Counted from the first letter of the stretch, positions 7,014-17,930 are shown. The stretch: DNA of 51,717 nucleotides from Elusimicrobiota bacterium (GCA_027451985.1 DAIDHS010000019.1:1-51717); one strand, 5' to 3'. The notes: generated by a model from the sequence alone, not told the origin. Translations and numbers: made by a program.

Positions 7014-8423
7014 ATGGCGGCCGGCCAAGCGCAGGATCCCATCAAGCACGTCGTCGTCCTGATTTTAGAGAACCATTCCTTCGATCAAATGCTGGGCGGG
7101 CTCAGGGCCGTCAACCCGCAGATTAACGGCGTCGACCCGCAAAATCCAGGCATCAATCTTGATCCGCAGGGAAATAGCTTCAAACAGGTGCCCACGCAGA
7201 TGCGCCAGATTTTCGATGACCCGCACCACGAGGTCGAGCACGTCTGGACGCAGCTCTCGGACAACAGCGGCGGCTTCGTGCGCGATTTCGCGGACGCTTA
7301 CCCGCAATCCTCCGCGGTCGAGCGCGCCTACATCATGGGCTACTACGAGGCGGGATTTTTGCCCGCGCTTCACGCTTTGGCCCAGGAGTTCACCCTTTGC
7401 GATCGCTGGCACGCCGCCCTGCCCGGTCCCACCTGGCCCAACCGCTTCTTCGCGCTGGCGGGAACCTCCTGCGGCAAGGTGGACATGCCGGACGACGGCG
7501 AACACAGAGCGGACATCAAAGGCTATTTCGAGCAGGACCAAACGACCATTTTCGATCGGTTGAACGAAAAGAGCGTTCCGTGGAAGTGCTACTTCAGCGG
7601 CATTCCGCAGAGCATCGTGATGCTCCATCAGCGCCGGCCGGAGAATTTTGCGCGCTACTTCGACATGGCGCAGTTCTACGCGGACGCAAACGCCGCGAAC
7701 GCGGAACAGGATTTTCCTGCTTTCTCGCTCATCGAGCCGGACTTCTTAGGCGTGGGGGAAAACGACGATCATCCGCCGCACGACGTCATGAAGGCCCAGA
7801 CGCTGGTGGCGGACGTCTACAACGCGTTGCGCGCCAACAAGCCGTTGTGGGATTCGACCCTGTTCGTGCTGTTCTACGATGAGCACGGCGGGTTTTATGA
7901 TCACGTCTCGCCGCCGCCGGCGCTTCCGCCGGACGAATACGCGGGCTATCCCTTCACGCGCTATGGCGTGCGCGTGCCCGCGTTGCTTATCTCCCCGTGG
8001 GTCGCGCAAACGATCTCTTCGACGCTCTTTGACCACACCAGCGTGCTCCGCTATCTCATTGACAAGTGGGGGCTCGGCTCCTTGGGCAAAAGAGCCGCCG
8101 TCGCCAACAGCATCGGCGCGCTCATCACCGACACCAAGCGGAGCGGGACGCTGCCGAGCATCACTATTCCGCAGAATATTCTTGCTTCGCTTGCCGCCAG
8201 CAGCGCGCAAGCAGCCGCCGTCGTCAGCGGTCACCACAAGGCGCTGGTGCTGCTGATGAATAGTCTTGAGGAAGAAGCGACGGATCGGGGTGGAAACTGG
8301 ATCACGCGCGCATGGCGAAACTTATATCGTCCTGCGGCCAAGGTCGGTGCGATTCTGCCAGCCGATGTGGCGCAGGCGCGGGCAGATTTCGGGCAGTATT
8401 TTAAGAGTAGAAAGACCAGTTAA
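7014..8423 (+). CDS. Phosphoesterase family protein (phospholipase C / acid phosphatase-like)
   Basis: A 469-residue protein of the PF04185 phosphoesterase family. The metal-binding opening KHVVVLILENHSFDQMLGGL is at residues 11-30 (Asn20 the likely nucleophile-region residue, Glu19 a metal ligand). It is followed by LPGPTWPNRFFALAGTS, a central IEPDFLGVGENDDHPPHDV and the C-terminal metal motif FYDEHGGFYDHVSPP. Unlike secreted family members it has no signal peptide, so it appears cytoplasmic. The family hydrolyses phosphomono- or diesters; the substrate cannot be read here. It lies 18 nt upstream of the ATPase gene in the same direction, suggesting co-expression. Its GC content is close to that of the chromosome, unlike its partner. 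Confidence 0.85.
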   Translation: MAAGQAQDPIKHVVVLILENHSFDQMLGGLRAVNPQINGVDPQNPGINLDPQGNSFKQVPTQMRQIFDDPHHEVEHVWTQLSDNSGGFVRDFADAYPQSSAVERAYIMGYYEAGFLPALHALAQEFTLCDRWHAALPGPTWPNRFFALAGTSCGKVDMPDDGEHRADIKGYFEQDQTTIFDRLNEKSVPWKCYFSGIPQSIVMLHQRRPENFARYFDMAQFYADANAANAEQDFPAFSLIEPDFLGVGENDDHPPHDVMKAQTLVADVYNALRANKPLWDSTLFVLFYDEHGGFYDHVSPPPALPPDEYAGYPFTRYGVRVPALLISPWVAQTISSTLFDHTSVLRYLIDKWGLGSLGKRAAVANSIGALITDTKRSGTLPSITIPQNILASLAASSAQAAAVVSGHHKALVLLMNSLEEEATDRGGNWITRAWRNLYRPAAKVGAILPADVAQARADFGQYFKSRKTS

Positions 8424-8441
8424 AAATACGGGGGTTTTGGT

Positions 8442-9968
8442 ATGACTGAATGGGGACTTGCTGATGATTTGCAAATAATTAAACTTGGATCAGGCATCGC
8501 AGAAAATGACGATTTGCTTATGGAATGCACTGTTAAGACCCCACACTTTTTAGGTCTTTATGATGATCGTATTGATTTAATTCTGGGTAGTAAGGGCGCT
8601 GGGAAATCATCTCTTTTCCGTATTTTTGGTGAATATCAAGTTAATAATTTACTTAACAAAAAGAAAACAGTTGTGGTAACTGGTGTCGAAACCAGTGGCG
8701 AACCTGTATTTAAACAATATGAGAACGAATTTAACGAATTTTCGGAAAGCCAGTTCGTCACTTTTTGGAAAATTTATATTCTGAGCCTAATTTACAATCG
8801 ACTTATTAATGACCCCGGAATCACATCATTATTAAACAGCAGCGCACCTGCTGCCGTAGATGCCTTTAAAAAAGAGTGTGAAGCACTTCATATTATAGAC
8901 GTTGGCAAAATAACATCTGCTACTCAGCTTTTAAAAACTGCCTGTGCATTCGCAGTAGCCACCATTCAAGGAGTACGGGTGGGCTGGGACTATAGTACCA
9001 ATAGATTCGTTTTCGATTACAAACCCACGGGTGCTTTACCTGGGAAACTAAAGGAGATTACTGTCCCAGATACAAAAAAGTTGGATACGATACTTTGTAT
9101 TGATAGTCTTTTTAATGTCGCGAAGTCTTCAGGCTATAAAATATGGATACTTCTCGATCATCTTGATGTCGTGTTCAAACGGCGTTCCTCAGAAGAGAGC
9201 CGTGCCCTACGAGCGCTACTAAAGGTCGCGCAAGTCTTCTCATCTCCAGAGCTTAGACTTAAAATATTTTTGAGAGATGACATCCTGGACGCAATTACAG
9301 TTGATGCCCCAGAACCATTTGCAGGACTCTCTCATGCGGCAGGTAGACCTGCTTCAAACCTAACGTGGTCTGGAGAATCTCTCTGTGTGATGATCGTGAA
9401 GCGACTGGCTTCAAATCAATGGTTGGCGAATCGTTATGCATTGGACACAGGGAGGCTTGATGATGTCACGTACGCTCGGCAATGTTTTCACAGCTTGTTT
9501 AATTTCAAATATAAGCGCCAACTATCGTTCGATTGGATCTTGAGTTTAATTTCAGATGGCCGGGATATCGCTACTCCTCGCGATTTGATCGATCTGTTAA
9601 CACTTGCTTTCCAGATTCACTCAGGCTATTTGCAAAAACATCCACAAGAAAAAAATTTTATGTCAATAAGGTCTATACAAGCCGCACACTCTGAACTATC
9701 GAAGAATCGGCTAATAACAGTTCTTAAAGCCGAGTTTCTCCATCTTATGCCGTGGATAAATAAATTAGAGCACGGTAAGGAAAAGTACACACGTGACGAA
9801 GCTGCTTCTCTCTTTGGAAGCAATCATGAGGAAACTGTTGAAAAATTACTCGCTGTTGGTGTCCTGCGGCACAATGTGAAGAAAGCCATTTATTCGGTAG
9901 CCAAACTCTACGCGCCTGGCTTAAATGTTTATGCAACAGTGACGCGGAGAAGGAAAATGTCAGCGTAA
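8442..9968 (+). CDS. P-loop ATPase, Sll1717-like, AT-rich (putative defence or regulatory ATPase)
   Basis: A 508-residue protein with a Walker A motif GSKGAGKSS (residues 49-57), a Walker B-like WILLDHLDVV (about 234-243) and a sensor-like IFLRDDILD about 40 residues later. The order and spacing resemble P-loop ATPases annotated as the Sll1717 family (KAP/STAND-related). The C-terminal third (about 400-508) looks helical, with a possible winged-helix EEAxxLFGSNHEETVEKLLAVGVL-type segment. Codon use and composition are markedly AT-rich against a GC-rich chromosome, which indicates recent acquisition. It follows the phosphoesterase closely, so a two-gene unit is possible. No effector domain of known type is fused to it. 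Confidence 0.65.
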   Translation: MTEWGLADDLQIIKLGSGIAENDDLLMECTVKTPHFLGLYDDRIDLILGSKGAGKSSLFRIFGEYQVNNLLNKKKTVVVTGVETSGEPVFKQYENEFNEFSESQFVTFWKIYILSLIYNRLINDPGITSLLNSSAPAAVDAFKKECEALHIIDVGKITSATQLLKTACAFAVATIQGVRVGWDYSTNRFVFDYKPTGALPGKLKEITVPDTKKLDTILCIDSLFNVAKSSGYKIWILLDHLDVVFKRRSSEESRALRALLKVAQVFSSPELRLKIFLRDDILDAITVDAPEPFAGLSHAAGRPASNLTWSGESLCVMIVKRLASNQWLANRYALDTGRLDDVTYARQCFHSLFNFKYKRQLSFDWILSLISDGRDIATPRDLIDLLTLAFQIHSGYLQKHPQEKNFMSIRSIQAAHSELSKNRLITVLKAEFLHLMPWINKLEHGKEKYTRDEAASLFGSNHEETVEKLLAVGVLRHNVKKAIYSVAKLYAPGLNVYATVTRRRKMSA

Positions 9969-9983
9969 GCTAATTTCTTCACT

Positions 9984-12854
9984 CTATCGTGCCGCGCTTG
10001 CAGTGCGTGTAGCGCGGTGAGAAGAGGCCGTCGCGCCTAATCCGCTGATGTAGCGCCCGGTGTGCGAGGCGGGGTTCTTCGCGATGTCGGCGGGCGTTCC
10101 GGACGCGACCAGCTCTCCGCCGCCGTCGCCGCCTTCGGGCCCCAGGTCGATGATCCAGTCAGAGGTCTTGACCACGTCCATGTTGTGCTCGATGACGAGC
10201 ACGGTGTTCCCGGCCGACACCAGGCGGTGCAAGACCTCAAGGAGCTTGGCCACGTCCGCGAAGTGGAGCCCCGTGGTGGGCTCGTCCAAAATGTAGAGCG
10301 TGCGTCCGGTGTCGCGGCGGCAGAGCTCGGCCGCGAGCTTGACGCGCTGGGCCTCTCCGCCGGACAACGTCGTGGCGCTCTGCCCCAAGGCGATGTAGCC
10401 CAGGCCCACGTCCGAGAGGGTCTTAAGCGTGCGCGAGATGGCCGGGTGCGCCGAGAAAAACTCCAGCGCTTCCTCGACGCTCAAGGCCAGCACCTCGGCG
10501 ATGCTCTTGCCCTTGTAGCGCACGGAGAGGGTCTCGTCGTTGAAGCGCTTGCCGCCGCACTCCTCGCAGACCACGTAGACGTCGGGCAGAAACTGCATGG
10601 AGATGCACAGCGTCCCGTCGCCCGAGCAATGCTCGCAGCGGCCGCCCTTGACGTTGAAGGAAAAGCGCCCGGGCTTGTATCCCCGCGCCTTGGCCTGCGG
10701 CAGCATGGCGAAAATTTCGCGAATGGGCGACCACAGGCCCGTGTAGGTGGCGGGGTTCGAGCGCGGCGTGCGCCCGATGGGGGACTGGTCCACCACGATG
10801 ATTTTGTCCAGGTTCTCGATGCCCTTGATGGCCTTGTGCTTGCCCGGCGCGTCCTTGAGCCCGTGGAGCTCTGAGGCCAGCGCCTTGTATATGATTTCGT
10901 GGATGAGAGTGGACTTGCCCGAGCCCGAAACGCCTGTCACGCTCACGAACATCCCCAGCGGCACGTTGACCGTGATGTCCTTCAAGTTGAACTGCTTGGC
11001 GCCGATGACTTTGAGCCAGCCCTTGGGCTTGCGCGCTTGGGGCGCGCGCGGCACTTCCATCTCGCCGCGCAGATACGCCCCGGTCTTGGATTGTCTCTCG
11101 GCCACGATGGTCTCGATTGGTCCCTGGGCCATGATGCGTCCGCCGTGCGCACCCGCGCCGGGGCCCAGGTCGATGATCCAGTCCGCGCTGCGCATGGTTT
11201 CCTCGTCATGCTCGACCACCACGAGCGTGTTGCCCAAATCGCGCAGGGTCTTGAGCGTCGCGATGAGGCGCGTGTTGTCGCGCGGGTGAAGCCCGATGGA
11301 GGGTTCGTCCAAAACGTAGAGCACGCCGGTCAGGCCCGAGCCGATTTGCGTGGCCAGGTTGATGCGCTGGGCCTCTCCGCCGGCCAAGGTCTCGGACGCG
11401 CGGTCCAAAGTCAGGTAGTTCAAGCCCACGCTGTTCAAGAAGTTTAAGCGCGAGGAAATTTCCTTCAAGATGGGCTTGGAGATGATTTTCTCGCTTTGCC
11501 CGAGCGTCAGCCCCGAGAAAAACTCCGCGGCCTTGGCCACCGAGAGCGCGGTCAGCTCCGTGATGTTCTTGCCCGCGATGCGCACGGCCAAAGGCTCGGG
11601 CTTCAAGCGCGCGCCCTTGCAGTCGGGGCAGGTCTTCTTGCGCATAAAGCGCTCGGCGATGGACTCTTTGACGAACTCGGACTCGGTCTCCGAGATGCGC
11701 CGCTCTAAATTGCGGATGACGCCCTCGAACTCCTGATCGTTCTTCGCCCAGCTGGGCTTGTAGGTCCCGCCGCCGTTAAGGATGATATCCTTGTGCTTGG
11801 GCGGCAGCGACTTCCACGGCGCGCGCGCATTGATGCCGTGCTGGCGGCAGACTTGATCCAAAATTTCCGTGTAGTAGCCAGACCACGAGCGCTTCCAGCG
11901 GTTGGTGCGCGTGGTGACCGGGTCGGCCCACGCCGCCAGCGCCCCTTCCTCGATGGACAAGGACGGATCGGGCACCACCAGGTCCGGGTCGATTTCGCTT
12001 TTGATGCCCAGGCCGTCGCAGCCAGGACACGCGCCGTAGGGCGAGTTGAAGGAGAAAAGCCGGGGTTCCAATTCGGGCAGGCTGATGCCGCAGTCCGGGC
12101 AGGAGTGGTGCTCGCTCATCAAGGCGCCCGAGGCGGGCGCGGCGGAGGGCTCGATGCGCACCAGGCCCTGGGCCTGCTTGACCGCGATTTCGACCGAGTC
12201 GGCCAGGCGCTCCTTCTCCTCCGGGTCGGCCTTTAATTTGTCGACGAACAAGTCGATGCTGTGCTTTTGGTAGCGGCTTAGCGAGGGGATTTTGTCCAGT
12301 TCCAGCGCCTTGCCGTCCACGCGCACGCGCGCAAAGCCCTCCCTCTTCAAGCGCCTGAAGAGCTCCTCGTAGGAGCCCTGCCGGCTGCGGATAATCGGCG
12401 CGTAAATGGAGATGGACTGCCCGGCGTATTGCTTGAGCGCTTCGTTCACGATGGACTGCTGGGACTGCTTGCGCACGCGCTTGCCGCACTTGGGGCAATG
12501 CGGCGTGCCCACGCGCGCGAACAAGAGGCGCAGGTAATCGTAAATCTCGGTCGAGGTCGCCACGGTCGAGCGCGGGTTGCGCGAGGGGTTTCTCTGCTCG
12601 ATGGCGATGGCGGGGGAAAGGCCGTCGATGGAATCGACGTCGGGCTTGTCCATCATCTCCAAAAACTGGCGCGCGTACGCGGAGAGGCTCTCCACGTAGC
12701 GGCGCTGGCCCTCGGCGTAGAGCGTGTCGAAGGCCAAGGAGGACTTGCCCGAGCCGGAGAGCCCGGTCACGACGACCAGCTTGCCGCGGGGAATCTCGAG
12801 GCTGATGTCCTTGAGGTTGTGCTGCCTGGCGCCGCGGATGATGATCTTGTCCAT
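9984..12854 (-). CDS. uvrA: Excinuclease ABC subunit UvrA
   Basis: The 956-residue DNA-damage recognition ATPase of nucleotide excision repair. Start taken at [15 protein letters not shown], the canonical UvrA N-terminus; the open frame continues upstream but that part is unrelated. It shows two ABC modules: GLSGSGKSS (about residue 31) and [10 protein letters not shown] (about 640), signatures LAGGEAQRI and LSGGEAQRV, and zinc motifs CPDC...CPGC and CEHC...CEEC. Length is normal for the family. It is divergent from the AsmA-like gene with a 36-nt gap. A TAAAAT element lies 8 nt before the ATG. Confidence 0.97.
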   Translation of the reverse strand: MDKIIIRGARQHNLKDISLEIPRGKLVVVTGLSGSGKSSLAFDTLYAEGQRRYVESLSAYARQFLEMMDKPDVDSIDGLSPAIAIEQRNPSRNPRSTVATSTEIYDYLRLLFARVGTPHCPKCGKRVRKQSQQSIVNEALKQYAGQSISIYAPIIRSRQGSYEELFRRLKREGFARVRVDGKALELDKIPSLSRYQKHSIDLFVDKLKADPEEKERLADSVEIAVKQAQGLVRIEPSAAPASGALMSEHHSCPDCGISLPELEPRLFSFNSPYGACPGCDGLGIKSEIDPDLVVPDPSLSIEEGALAAWADPVTTRTNRWKRSWSGYYTEILDQVCRQHGINARAPWKSLPPKHKDIILNGGGTYKPSWAKNDQEFEGVIRNLERRISETESEFVKESIAERFMRKKTCPDCKGARLKPEPLAVRIAGKNITELTALSVAKAAEFFSGLTLGQSEKIISKPILKEISSRLNFLNSVGLNYLTLDRASETLAGGEAQRINLATQIGSGLTGVLYVLDEPSIGLHPRDNTRLIATLKTLRDLGNTLVVVEHDEETMRSADWIIDLGPGAGAHGGRIMAQGPIETIVAERQSKTGAYLRGEMEVPRAPQARKPKGWLKVIGAKQFNLKDITVNVPLGMFVSVTGVSGSGKSTLIHEIIYKALASELHGLKDAPGKHKAIKGIENLDKIIVVDQSPIGRTPRSNPATYTGLWSPIREIFAMLPQAKARGYKPGRFSFNVKGGRCEHCSGDGTLCISMQFLPDVYVVCEECGGKRFNDETLSVRYKGKSIAEVLALSVEEALEFFSAHPAISRTLKTLSDVGLGYIALGQSATTLSGGEAQRVKLAAELCRRDTGRTLYILDEPTTGLHFADVAKLLEVLHRLVSAGNTVLVIEHNMDVVKTSDWIIDLGPEGGDGGGELVASGTPADIAKNPASHTGRYISGLGATASSHRATRTASAAR

Positions 12855-12862
12855 AAAAGTAG

Positions 12863-12868
12863 ATTTTA
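12863..12868 (-). promoter_or_regulatory. -10-like element upstream of uvrA
   Basis: TAAAAT on the minus strand ends 8 nt before the uvrA ATG. It would place transcription start at or next to the start codon. No clear SOS box was seen in the 36-nt intergenic gap. Confidence 0.35.
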
Positions 12869-12890
12869 GTATTTTTATGGGGCGACTCTC

Positions 12891-15467
12891 ATGAAGAAGC
12901 TCTCGACCTACCTGTGGCGCGCGGTTCTGGCCGCTCTTGCGCTCTTCTTGATCGCCCTGGTTTCGGCGCCGTTTATCCTGGGGCGGCTTTTCCCGCCGGC
13001 CAAAATCCGCGCGCTCGTCGCACAGCAGGCGAAGCAGAACTTGGGCCGCGACGTCAAAATCGGCGGCGTCGGCTGGAGCCTGATTCACGGCGTGACCATC
13101 ACCGATTTCGCCATCTCCGAGCGGCCTGATTTTTCCGCGGGCACCTTCGCGGCGTTTGATTCCTTAAGCGTCCGGGTGAAGCTTTGGCCCTTGCTGCACC
13201 GCCGCCTGGTGGTGGCGAGCTTGGAGGCGAAAAATCCGCAGGTCAGCGTCGTGCAGCACAAGGACGGGACCTTCAATTTCTCCGACATGCTGTCCTCGCC
13301 GGCGCAAAAAAGCGCGGCGCCCGCCGCGCCCGCCGCAGCCCCGTCCGAATCTTTCAGCTACGTCGCGGGGAAAATCGAAATCTCCGGCGGACATGTGATT
13401 TATCGGGATGAAGCGGCGGGCCGCGAAGTCGAGGTTTCCAACCTCGACGCCGACATCCGCCATTTCAGAATCGCCGGGCCGGTTGACGCGTCCGTGTCCG
13501 CCGCGTTCGCGGTCAAACAAGGCGAACAAGCGCGCAACGGGACGTTCTCCTACGACGGCACCGTCGATTTGGGCGGCGGAAATCCGGCGCGCATGGACTT
13601 CGAGTTCCGCAAGATGGCCGCCGCGTTTGCGGGCTGGAGCGCGCGCTTGTCCGGCGGCGTGAAGAGCCTGCAGTCGCCGGCCTTCGACGTGAAGGCGGAC
13701 GTTTCGCGCGGCGGAACGGACCTCGCCTCGGGCCGCGTTTCGGGCGATGCGGCTTTGACCAAGACGTACGGCCTCAAGAGCGTCCAAGCCTCGCTCGATT
13801 TGAAGACCCCCGGCTTCAAGGCCTCGGACGCCGGGCTCACCGGCGCGGCGGCCGGCCTTGCGGTGCCGCCCTTGTCGCTGACGGGGCAAGCGAGTTTCGC
13901 GGGCGGGCGCCTGGGCTTGAAGGGCGTGTCCGTCGCCTCGGCTCAATTGGGCAGCGTCAACGTGGACGGCTCTCTCGCCGGTTTTGGCGCACGCGAGTGG
14001 AATCCGGATTTGGCTTTGTCCGCGCACTTAAACGTGCCGCAGTTGGCGGCCTCTCAAATCCCGTTTCTGCCGGCGAGCGTTCCGGCGAGCCTCATCGTCC
14101 CGCAGGCCGTGTTGGACTTAAAGGCCGCCGTGTCCGGCGCGCAGGCCAAGATTTCGACGCTTGACGTAAAGACCGAGTACGGCGTCGTCTCGGTCGCGGG
14201 AACCGTGGGGAATATCTGGCGCGCGCCCGCGCCGAACTTGAGCGTGTCCGCGAAGTTGGACGTTCCCAAACTGCGCGCGGACGAGCTGCCGTTTTTGGAC
14301 GCGCCCGCGGACTTCGTCCTGCCCGCGTCCAAGTGGAACGCGTCTCTGCAGGCGGACATGAGCCGAATCGACGTCCATGCTCTGCGCGCCGTGGTGGGGG
14401 ACAACGATTTGCAGGTCTCGGGCTCCGTTTCCAATTGGAATAAGGCCGACCGCTCCGTTAATGCGATGCTTACCTGCCGCCGCTTCGTGCTGGGGGAAAT
14501 CACGCCGCTGGTCCCGACGCTTGCGCCGCTGCATTTGGCGGGCAACGGCTTCTTCGTCCTGGCCGCGCGCGGGCCGCTCTTAAAACCCTTCCTGGCCGGC
14601 AAGATGAAGTTTGACGGCCTGGGCGGCGACGTCTCGGGCCTCAAGTTCGCGGGCTTCGGCGGCATCGCCACCTTTGACGCCCAGCGCATCGATATTCCGA
14701 ATCTGGACGGCAGCTTCGGCAGCGGCGACTTGCAGGCGAACCTGACGGTCTTGAACTACGCGACGAATCACCCCGCGGTCGACGTGCAGGCCGAACTCAA
14801 CACCCTTGATTTGGGGCAATTGCAGGCGGCGCTGGCATCCGCCTCGGCGTCCGAGCATAAAACCGCCGCGCCGTCCGCGCCGGCCAAGCCCGCGGCCCGC
14901 TCGTCTTTCTTCGCCAACGCCAAAGGGCAGATGACCATCGGCCGTCTCATCCACCCCAACATCAAGGCCGACGACGTCCGGCTCTATTGGAACCTGACCG
15001 GCATCGGATCCGATCTGTCGAAGCTCAACGGCTGGGCGCGCCTCAAAGTCTCGGGCGGCCGCTTCGACGGCCTGGGTAACGCGGCGGAAAAGTCGAAAGT
15101 GGTCAAGGTGCTCGTCTTCCCGTTTTTGATCTTCCAGAAAATCGGGAGCTTGGGCGGCATCCGGCTCTTCCCCAACTTCGATCACATCGCCTTCTCGGGC
15201 CTGGATGGGGACTACGCTTTCAACAACGGCGTGATGACCGTCAAGGACAGCCGGTTCTCAAGCGAGGTGGCGGATTTGGACGCGCATGGGACCATCGATT
15301 TGGTCGCGCAAAAGCTCGATCTCTCCATGAACACGCAGCTGGCGAGCCTGGCGCCTTTCCCCATCGACGTGACCGGCACCTTCGACAAGCCGAAGATTCA
15401 CGCGCAGTTGGCTCAGCTGCTGGTTCAGCCCGCCAAGCAGCTCATCCAAGGGCTGTTCGGCCGCTGA
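12891..15467 (+). CDS. AsmA-family envelope protein
   Basis: An 858-residue protein with one N-terminal transmembrane segment (about residues 9-30) followed by a large periplasmic repeat-rich beta domain. The segment [26 protein letters not shown] is the typical AsmA N-terminal pattern, and the C-terminal region resembles AsmA_2 ([19 protein letters not shown]). AsmA-like proteins are thought to bridge inner and outer membranes and help move phospholipids. Low-complexity Ala/Pro/Ser linkers occur near residues 140 and 660. It converges on the LPP20 lipoprotein gene with a 9-nt gap and no visible terminator. Confidence 0.85.
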   Translation: MKKLSTYLWRAVLAALALFLIALVSAPFILGRLFPPAKIRALVAQQAKQNLGRDVKIGGVGWSLIHGVTITDFAISERPDFSAGTFAAFDSLSVRVKLWPLLHRRLVVASLEAKNPQVSVVQHKDGTFNFSDMLSSPAQKSAAPAAPAAAPSESFSYVAGKIEISGGHVIYRDEAAGREVEVSNLDADIRHFRIAGPVDASVSAAFAVKQGEQARNGTFSYDGTVDLGGGNPARMDFEFRKMAAAFAGWSARLSGGVKSLQSPAFDVKADVSRGGTDLASGRVSGDAALTKTYGLKSVQASLDLKTPGFKASDAGLTGAAAGLAVPPLSLTGQASFAGGRLGLKGVSVASAQLGSVNVDGSLAGFGAREWNPDLALSAHLNVPQLAASQIPFLPASVPASLIVPQAVLDLKAAVSGAQAKISTLDVKTEYGVVSVAGTVGNIWRAPAPNLSVSAKLDVPKLRADELPFLDAPADFVLPASKWNASLQADMSRIDVHALRAVVGDNDLQVSGSVSNWNKADRSVNAMLTCRRFVLGEITPLVPTLAPLHLAGNGFFVLAARGPLLKPFLAGKMKFDGLGGDVSGLKFAGFGGIATFDAQRIDIPNLDGSFGSGDLQANLTVLNYATNHPAVDVQAELNTLDLGQLQAALASASASEHKTAAPSAPAKPAARSSFFANAKGQMTIGRLIHPNIKADDVRLYWNLTGIGSDLSKLNGWARLKVSGGRFDGLGNAAEKSKVVKVLVFPFLIFQKIGSLGGIRLFPNFDHIAFSGLDGDYAFNNGVMTVKDSRFSSEVADLDAHGTIDLVAQKLDLSMNTQLASLAPFPIDVTGTFDKPKIHAQLAQLLVQPAKQLIQGLFGR

Positions 15468-15476
15468 TCCGCGCTT

Positions 15477-16538
15477 TTACTGGGCGGCCAGATAATCCGA
15501 GACGGCCTTCTTGATCTGCTCGGCGCAGGCTTGGGAAAGCGAGTCCTGGCTGCGCTGCACCGCGGTCTGGTAGTCCCGGGAATCTTCCCGGACCGAAGGC
15601 TTGATGGCCGCGATGATTTTGGAGTCGGACGCGTCCATAATTTGGATGTCCGCCTCGCTGCGCGCGCGCTTCCAGGGGCTGCCGTCGCCCAGGTTCTCGC
15701 GGGAGGTGAAGACCGAGCCCGTGACCGAGATGTCCAGGCCCTTTTGCGACGGGTCTCCCTGCCGGGCCTGGATGCCCAAATCGTTCAAGCCGCGGATGAG
15801 CCCGTTGGCGACGACGCCCGAGCCGTCGCCGCTGATGTTGACGACCACGTTGAGCGCGGCCAGGGCGCTTTGAGCGTCGCTTTGGGCCGAGGCCGCGTCG
15901 ACGGGCGCCGGGACGCTTTCTCCGCTTTGCCCGACCACGCGGAGCTCGGCGGAGAGCTCGCGCCGCTTGGCCAGGTCCGTGACGATGCCCATCGCGTCCT
16001 TGGCACGGGCCAGCTTGTTCGCCGATTGCGTTAAGCCGGACTTTTGCTGCTCGATTTGGGAGTCCAAATCGCCGATTTGCTGGGACAAGGACGCGGAGGC
16101 CTTTTGCCGATCCAAAATCGCCAGCGCGTAATATTGGCCGCTTTGAGGGTCCTGCCAATCCTGGGCGATGCGCGAGTCCTCTAGGACCTTGTGAGACGCC
16201 GTGCGGACGTTCTGCGAGGCCGAGGTCAGCAGCGAGGATGATTCGCCGTTGCCTCCGCTCCGATCCGTTTCCATCTGGGAGGCGCTTTCCTGGACGTTGA
16301 CCTGGGCGGAGAAGATTTTTGCGATCTCGCCGCGGGCGAAGTCCTCGGCGGAGGAGCGGGTGTATCCGATGCCGACGCCCGCCAGATATTGGGCGCTAGG
16401 ATACTGGGCGCTCCAGTTCTCGATCCAATCGGGCCGCGCTGCGCTTGACGCAGTATGGCGCGCGGTCAAGAAGGCGCAGCCGCCGAGGGCGGAGAGCGCC
16501 AGGAGAGTTGCGAAGCACGACGCGATTTTTTTGTTCAT
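15477..16538 (-). CDS. LPP20-family lipoprotein (distal gene of the cluster)
   Basis: Starts at MNKKIASCF with a lipoprotein signal and lipobox LGGC, giving about 353 residues. An LPP20 domain follows (PDWIENW, YLAGVGIGYT, EDFARGEIAKIF). A Gln/Ser-rich, probably coiled-coil, middle region then leads to a C-terminal domain (VVVNISGDGSGVVANGLIRGL, DIQIMDASDSKII) that looks like a second assembly domain. The ATG follows the stop of the preceding gene by one base. Role unknown; it likely works at the outer membrane with LpoB and the COG3014 protein. Confidence 0.75.
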   Translation of the reverse strand: MNKKIASCFATLLALSALGGCAFLTARHTASSAARPDWIENWSAQYPSAQYLAGVGIGYTRSSAEDFARGEIAKIFSAQVNVQESASQMETDRSGGNGESSSLLTSASQNVRTASHKVLEDSRIAQDWQDPQSGQYYALAILDRQKASASLSQQIGDLDSQIEQQKSGLTQSANKLARAKDAMGIVTDLAKRRELSAELRVVGQSGESVPAPVDAASAQSDAQSALAALNVVVNISGDGSGVVANGLIRGLNDLGIQARQGDPSQKGLDISVTGSVFTSRENLGDGSPWKRARSEADIQIMDASDSKIIAAIKPSVREDSRDYQTAVQRSQDSLSQACAEQIKKAVSDYLAAQ

Positions 16539-16539
16539 T

Positions 16540-17919
16540 TTAGAGGGCCGTCCTGAATGCAAGATAGGTGCGTTTGCCCGGCTTGATGACGACGTCCTTG
16601 AAAACGTGGGACATGACGACGGCGCCCTCGGCGTCGCGGAACTGCACGGTGACGTCGTGCGCGCCCGCGGGCAGCTCCTCGCGCGCGATGCGGATTTGCG
16701 AGGGCAAAGTCGTCCAGCAGCGCGTGTCGGCGACTTCCGTGCCGGCGGCCAGCCCGAAGGCGGCGCCGCGGCTGAGCAGGCGGCAGGACAAGTCTCCCAT
16801 GTTGCCGGTCCCGAACTTCTTGTCGCAGTAGTCCGCCGCCGCGTCCGACGCGGTCTTGGCCAGGATGAATTTGACCGCGGCGCGGGCGATGGCCCGGGTC
16901 ATGATGAGAGGCATGTTGTCCCGCAGGCTTTTGAAAGCGATGGCGGAGATGTCTTCGGCCAGCTGGGTGTCCACGGCGGGTCTTGAATCCACGAGCACGT
17001 CGGAGGAGACGATGGAAAAATGGTCCTGGACGTACTCGGGATAGGCGACGGTGATGGCGTTGCCCAGAAAGCCGGCCCGGAGCGCGTTGCCCACGCGGGG
17101 ATCCCGGTTTTCCTCTTGACGATCCTGCTTGAGCGCCACCAGCGCGTCGCCCCAGGCGACCTGCACGGTCTTGGAGATTTTGCGCGGCGCGACGCCGTTG
17201 TAGTGGATGAAGACGAGCTCGCCCGTGCCGGGGTCGATTTGATCCTGATCGAGAGGGGGAAACTTGGGCATGGGCGTGTTGTAATCGGCGGCGTACCACC
17301 CGTACGCCTTCTTGGCCGCGTCCATGGAAATCCGCGCGTCGTCGTTCATGCCCTCGTCGGAGTAGTACAGGGCGTCCAAGTAGCGGGCGAAGGCGTCGTC
17401 CTTGTAAATGTTGGACTTTCCGGCGTCGGCGTTGAGATTGTCCAGGAAGAGCTCGACCTTGCGCGACTCGACCAGGGCGTCGTCGACGTCTCCCCGGAGC
17501 GCGTAGTTGAGCGAGCGCAGAATGTGCTCCAGAACGCGATCGTAGGGAGTCCCCGCGAAAGGCATGGTGTTGTCGTTTAAAATCAGCATGCCGGCCATTT
17601 TTGTCACGCTTTTGGTGTAGAGGTCCTCCATTCGGTGCTCGGCCGAGGCCAAGTCCCGGTCGCTTTTCGCGTACCAGCCGCCGTAGTGCTCGACCGCGCC
17701 CTTGTCGAGGTAATAGAGGACCGCGTTTTTGCCGCCGAACTGCGTGTACTTGACGTCGTCGAGGTAGGAGTCGGCGCCGGAATAGTTTTGCGCGGCGATC
17801 AGGGAGTTAAGCTTCTTCTCGACGCTGATGGAGGGGCCGGCGCAGGAGCAAAGCAGGAGGGCTGCGGCAGCGGCCCCTAAAACGAATAAGCCCCCTTTCG
17901 GGGGCTTATTGTCTCGCAT
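16540..17919 (-). CDS. COG3014-type lipoprotein
   Basis: A 459-residue lipoprotein with a short basic n-region, hydrophobic core and lipobox LCSC (Cys about residue 26). The helical N-terminal half (NYSGADSYLDDVKYTQFGGKNAVLYYLDKG onward) is a TPR-like region typical of COG3014 proteins. The C-terminal half is beta-rich and ends in FKDVVIKPGKRTYLAFRTAL. COG3014 genes commonly sit beside LpoB and LPP20 genes, as here. Codons 4-12 form a strong hairpin (17885-17910), which may limit initiation. Function not established. Confidence 0.78.
   Translation of the reverse strand: MRDNKPPKGGLFVLGAAAAALLLCSCAGPSISVEKKLNSLIAAQNYSGADSYLDDVKYTQFGGKNAVLYYLDKGAVEHYGGWYAKSDRDLASAEHRMEDLYTKSVTKMAGMLILNDNTMPFAGTPYDRVLEHILRSLNYALRGDVDDALVESRKVELFLDNLNADAGKSNIYKDDAFARYLDALYYSDEGMNDDARISMDAAKKAYGWYAADYNTPMPKFPPLDQDQIDPGTGELVFIHYNGVAPRKISKTVQVAWGDALVALKQDRQEENRDPRVGNALRAGFLGNAITVAYPEYVQDHFSIVSSDVLVDSRPAVDTQLAEDISAIAFKSLRDNMPLIMTRAIARAAVKFILAKTASDAAADYCDKKFGTGNMGDLSCRLLSRGAAFGLAAGTEVADTRCWTTLPSQIRIAREELPAGAHDVTVQFRDAEGAVVMSHVFKDVVIKPGKRTYLAFRTAL
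17885..17910 (-). promoter_or_regulatory. Hairpin in the first codons of the COG3014 gene
   Basis: A perfect 11-bp stem closed by a GAAA tetraloop on the mRNA strand; the right arm ends TTATT and is followed by CGTTTTA. It covers codons 4-12. It could work as an attenuator or partial terminator, or hinder initiation. Coding use and RNA structure coincide here. Confidence 0.55.
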
Positions 17920-17930
17920 GACCGCCTGGC

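Noticed and set aside
12855-13088. Extended N-terminus of UvrA
   Set aside because: The extra residues are unrelated to UvrA and are antisense to the AsmA-like gene; the canonical [15 protein letters not shown] start is preferred.
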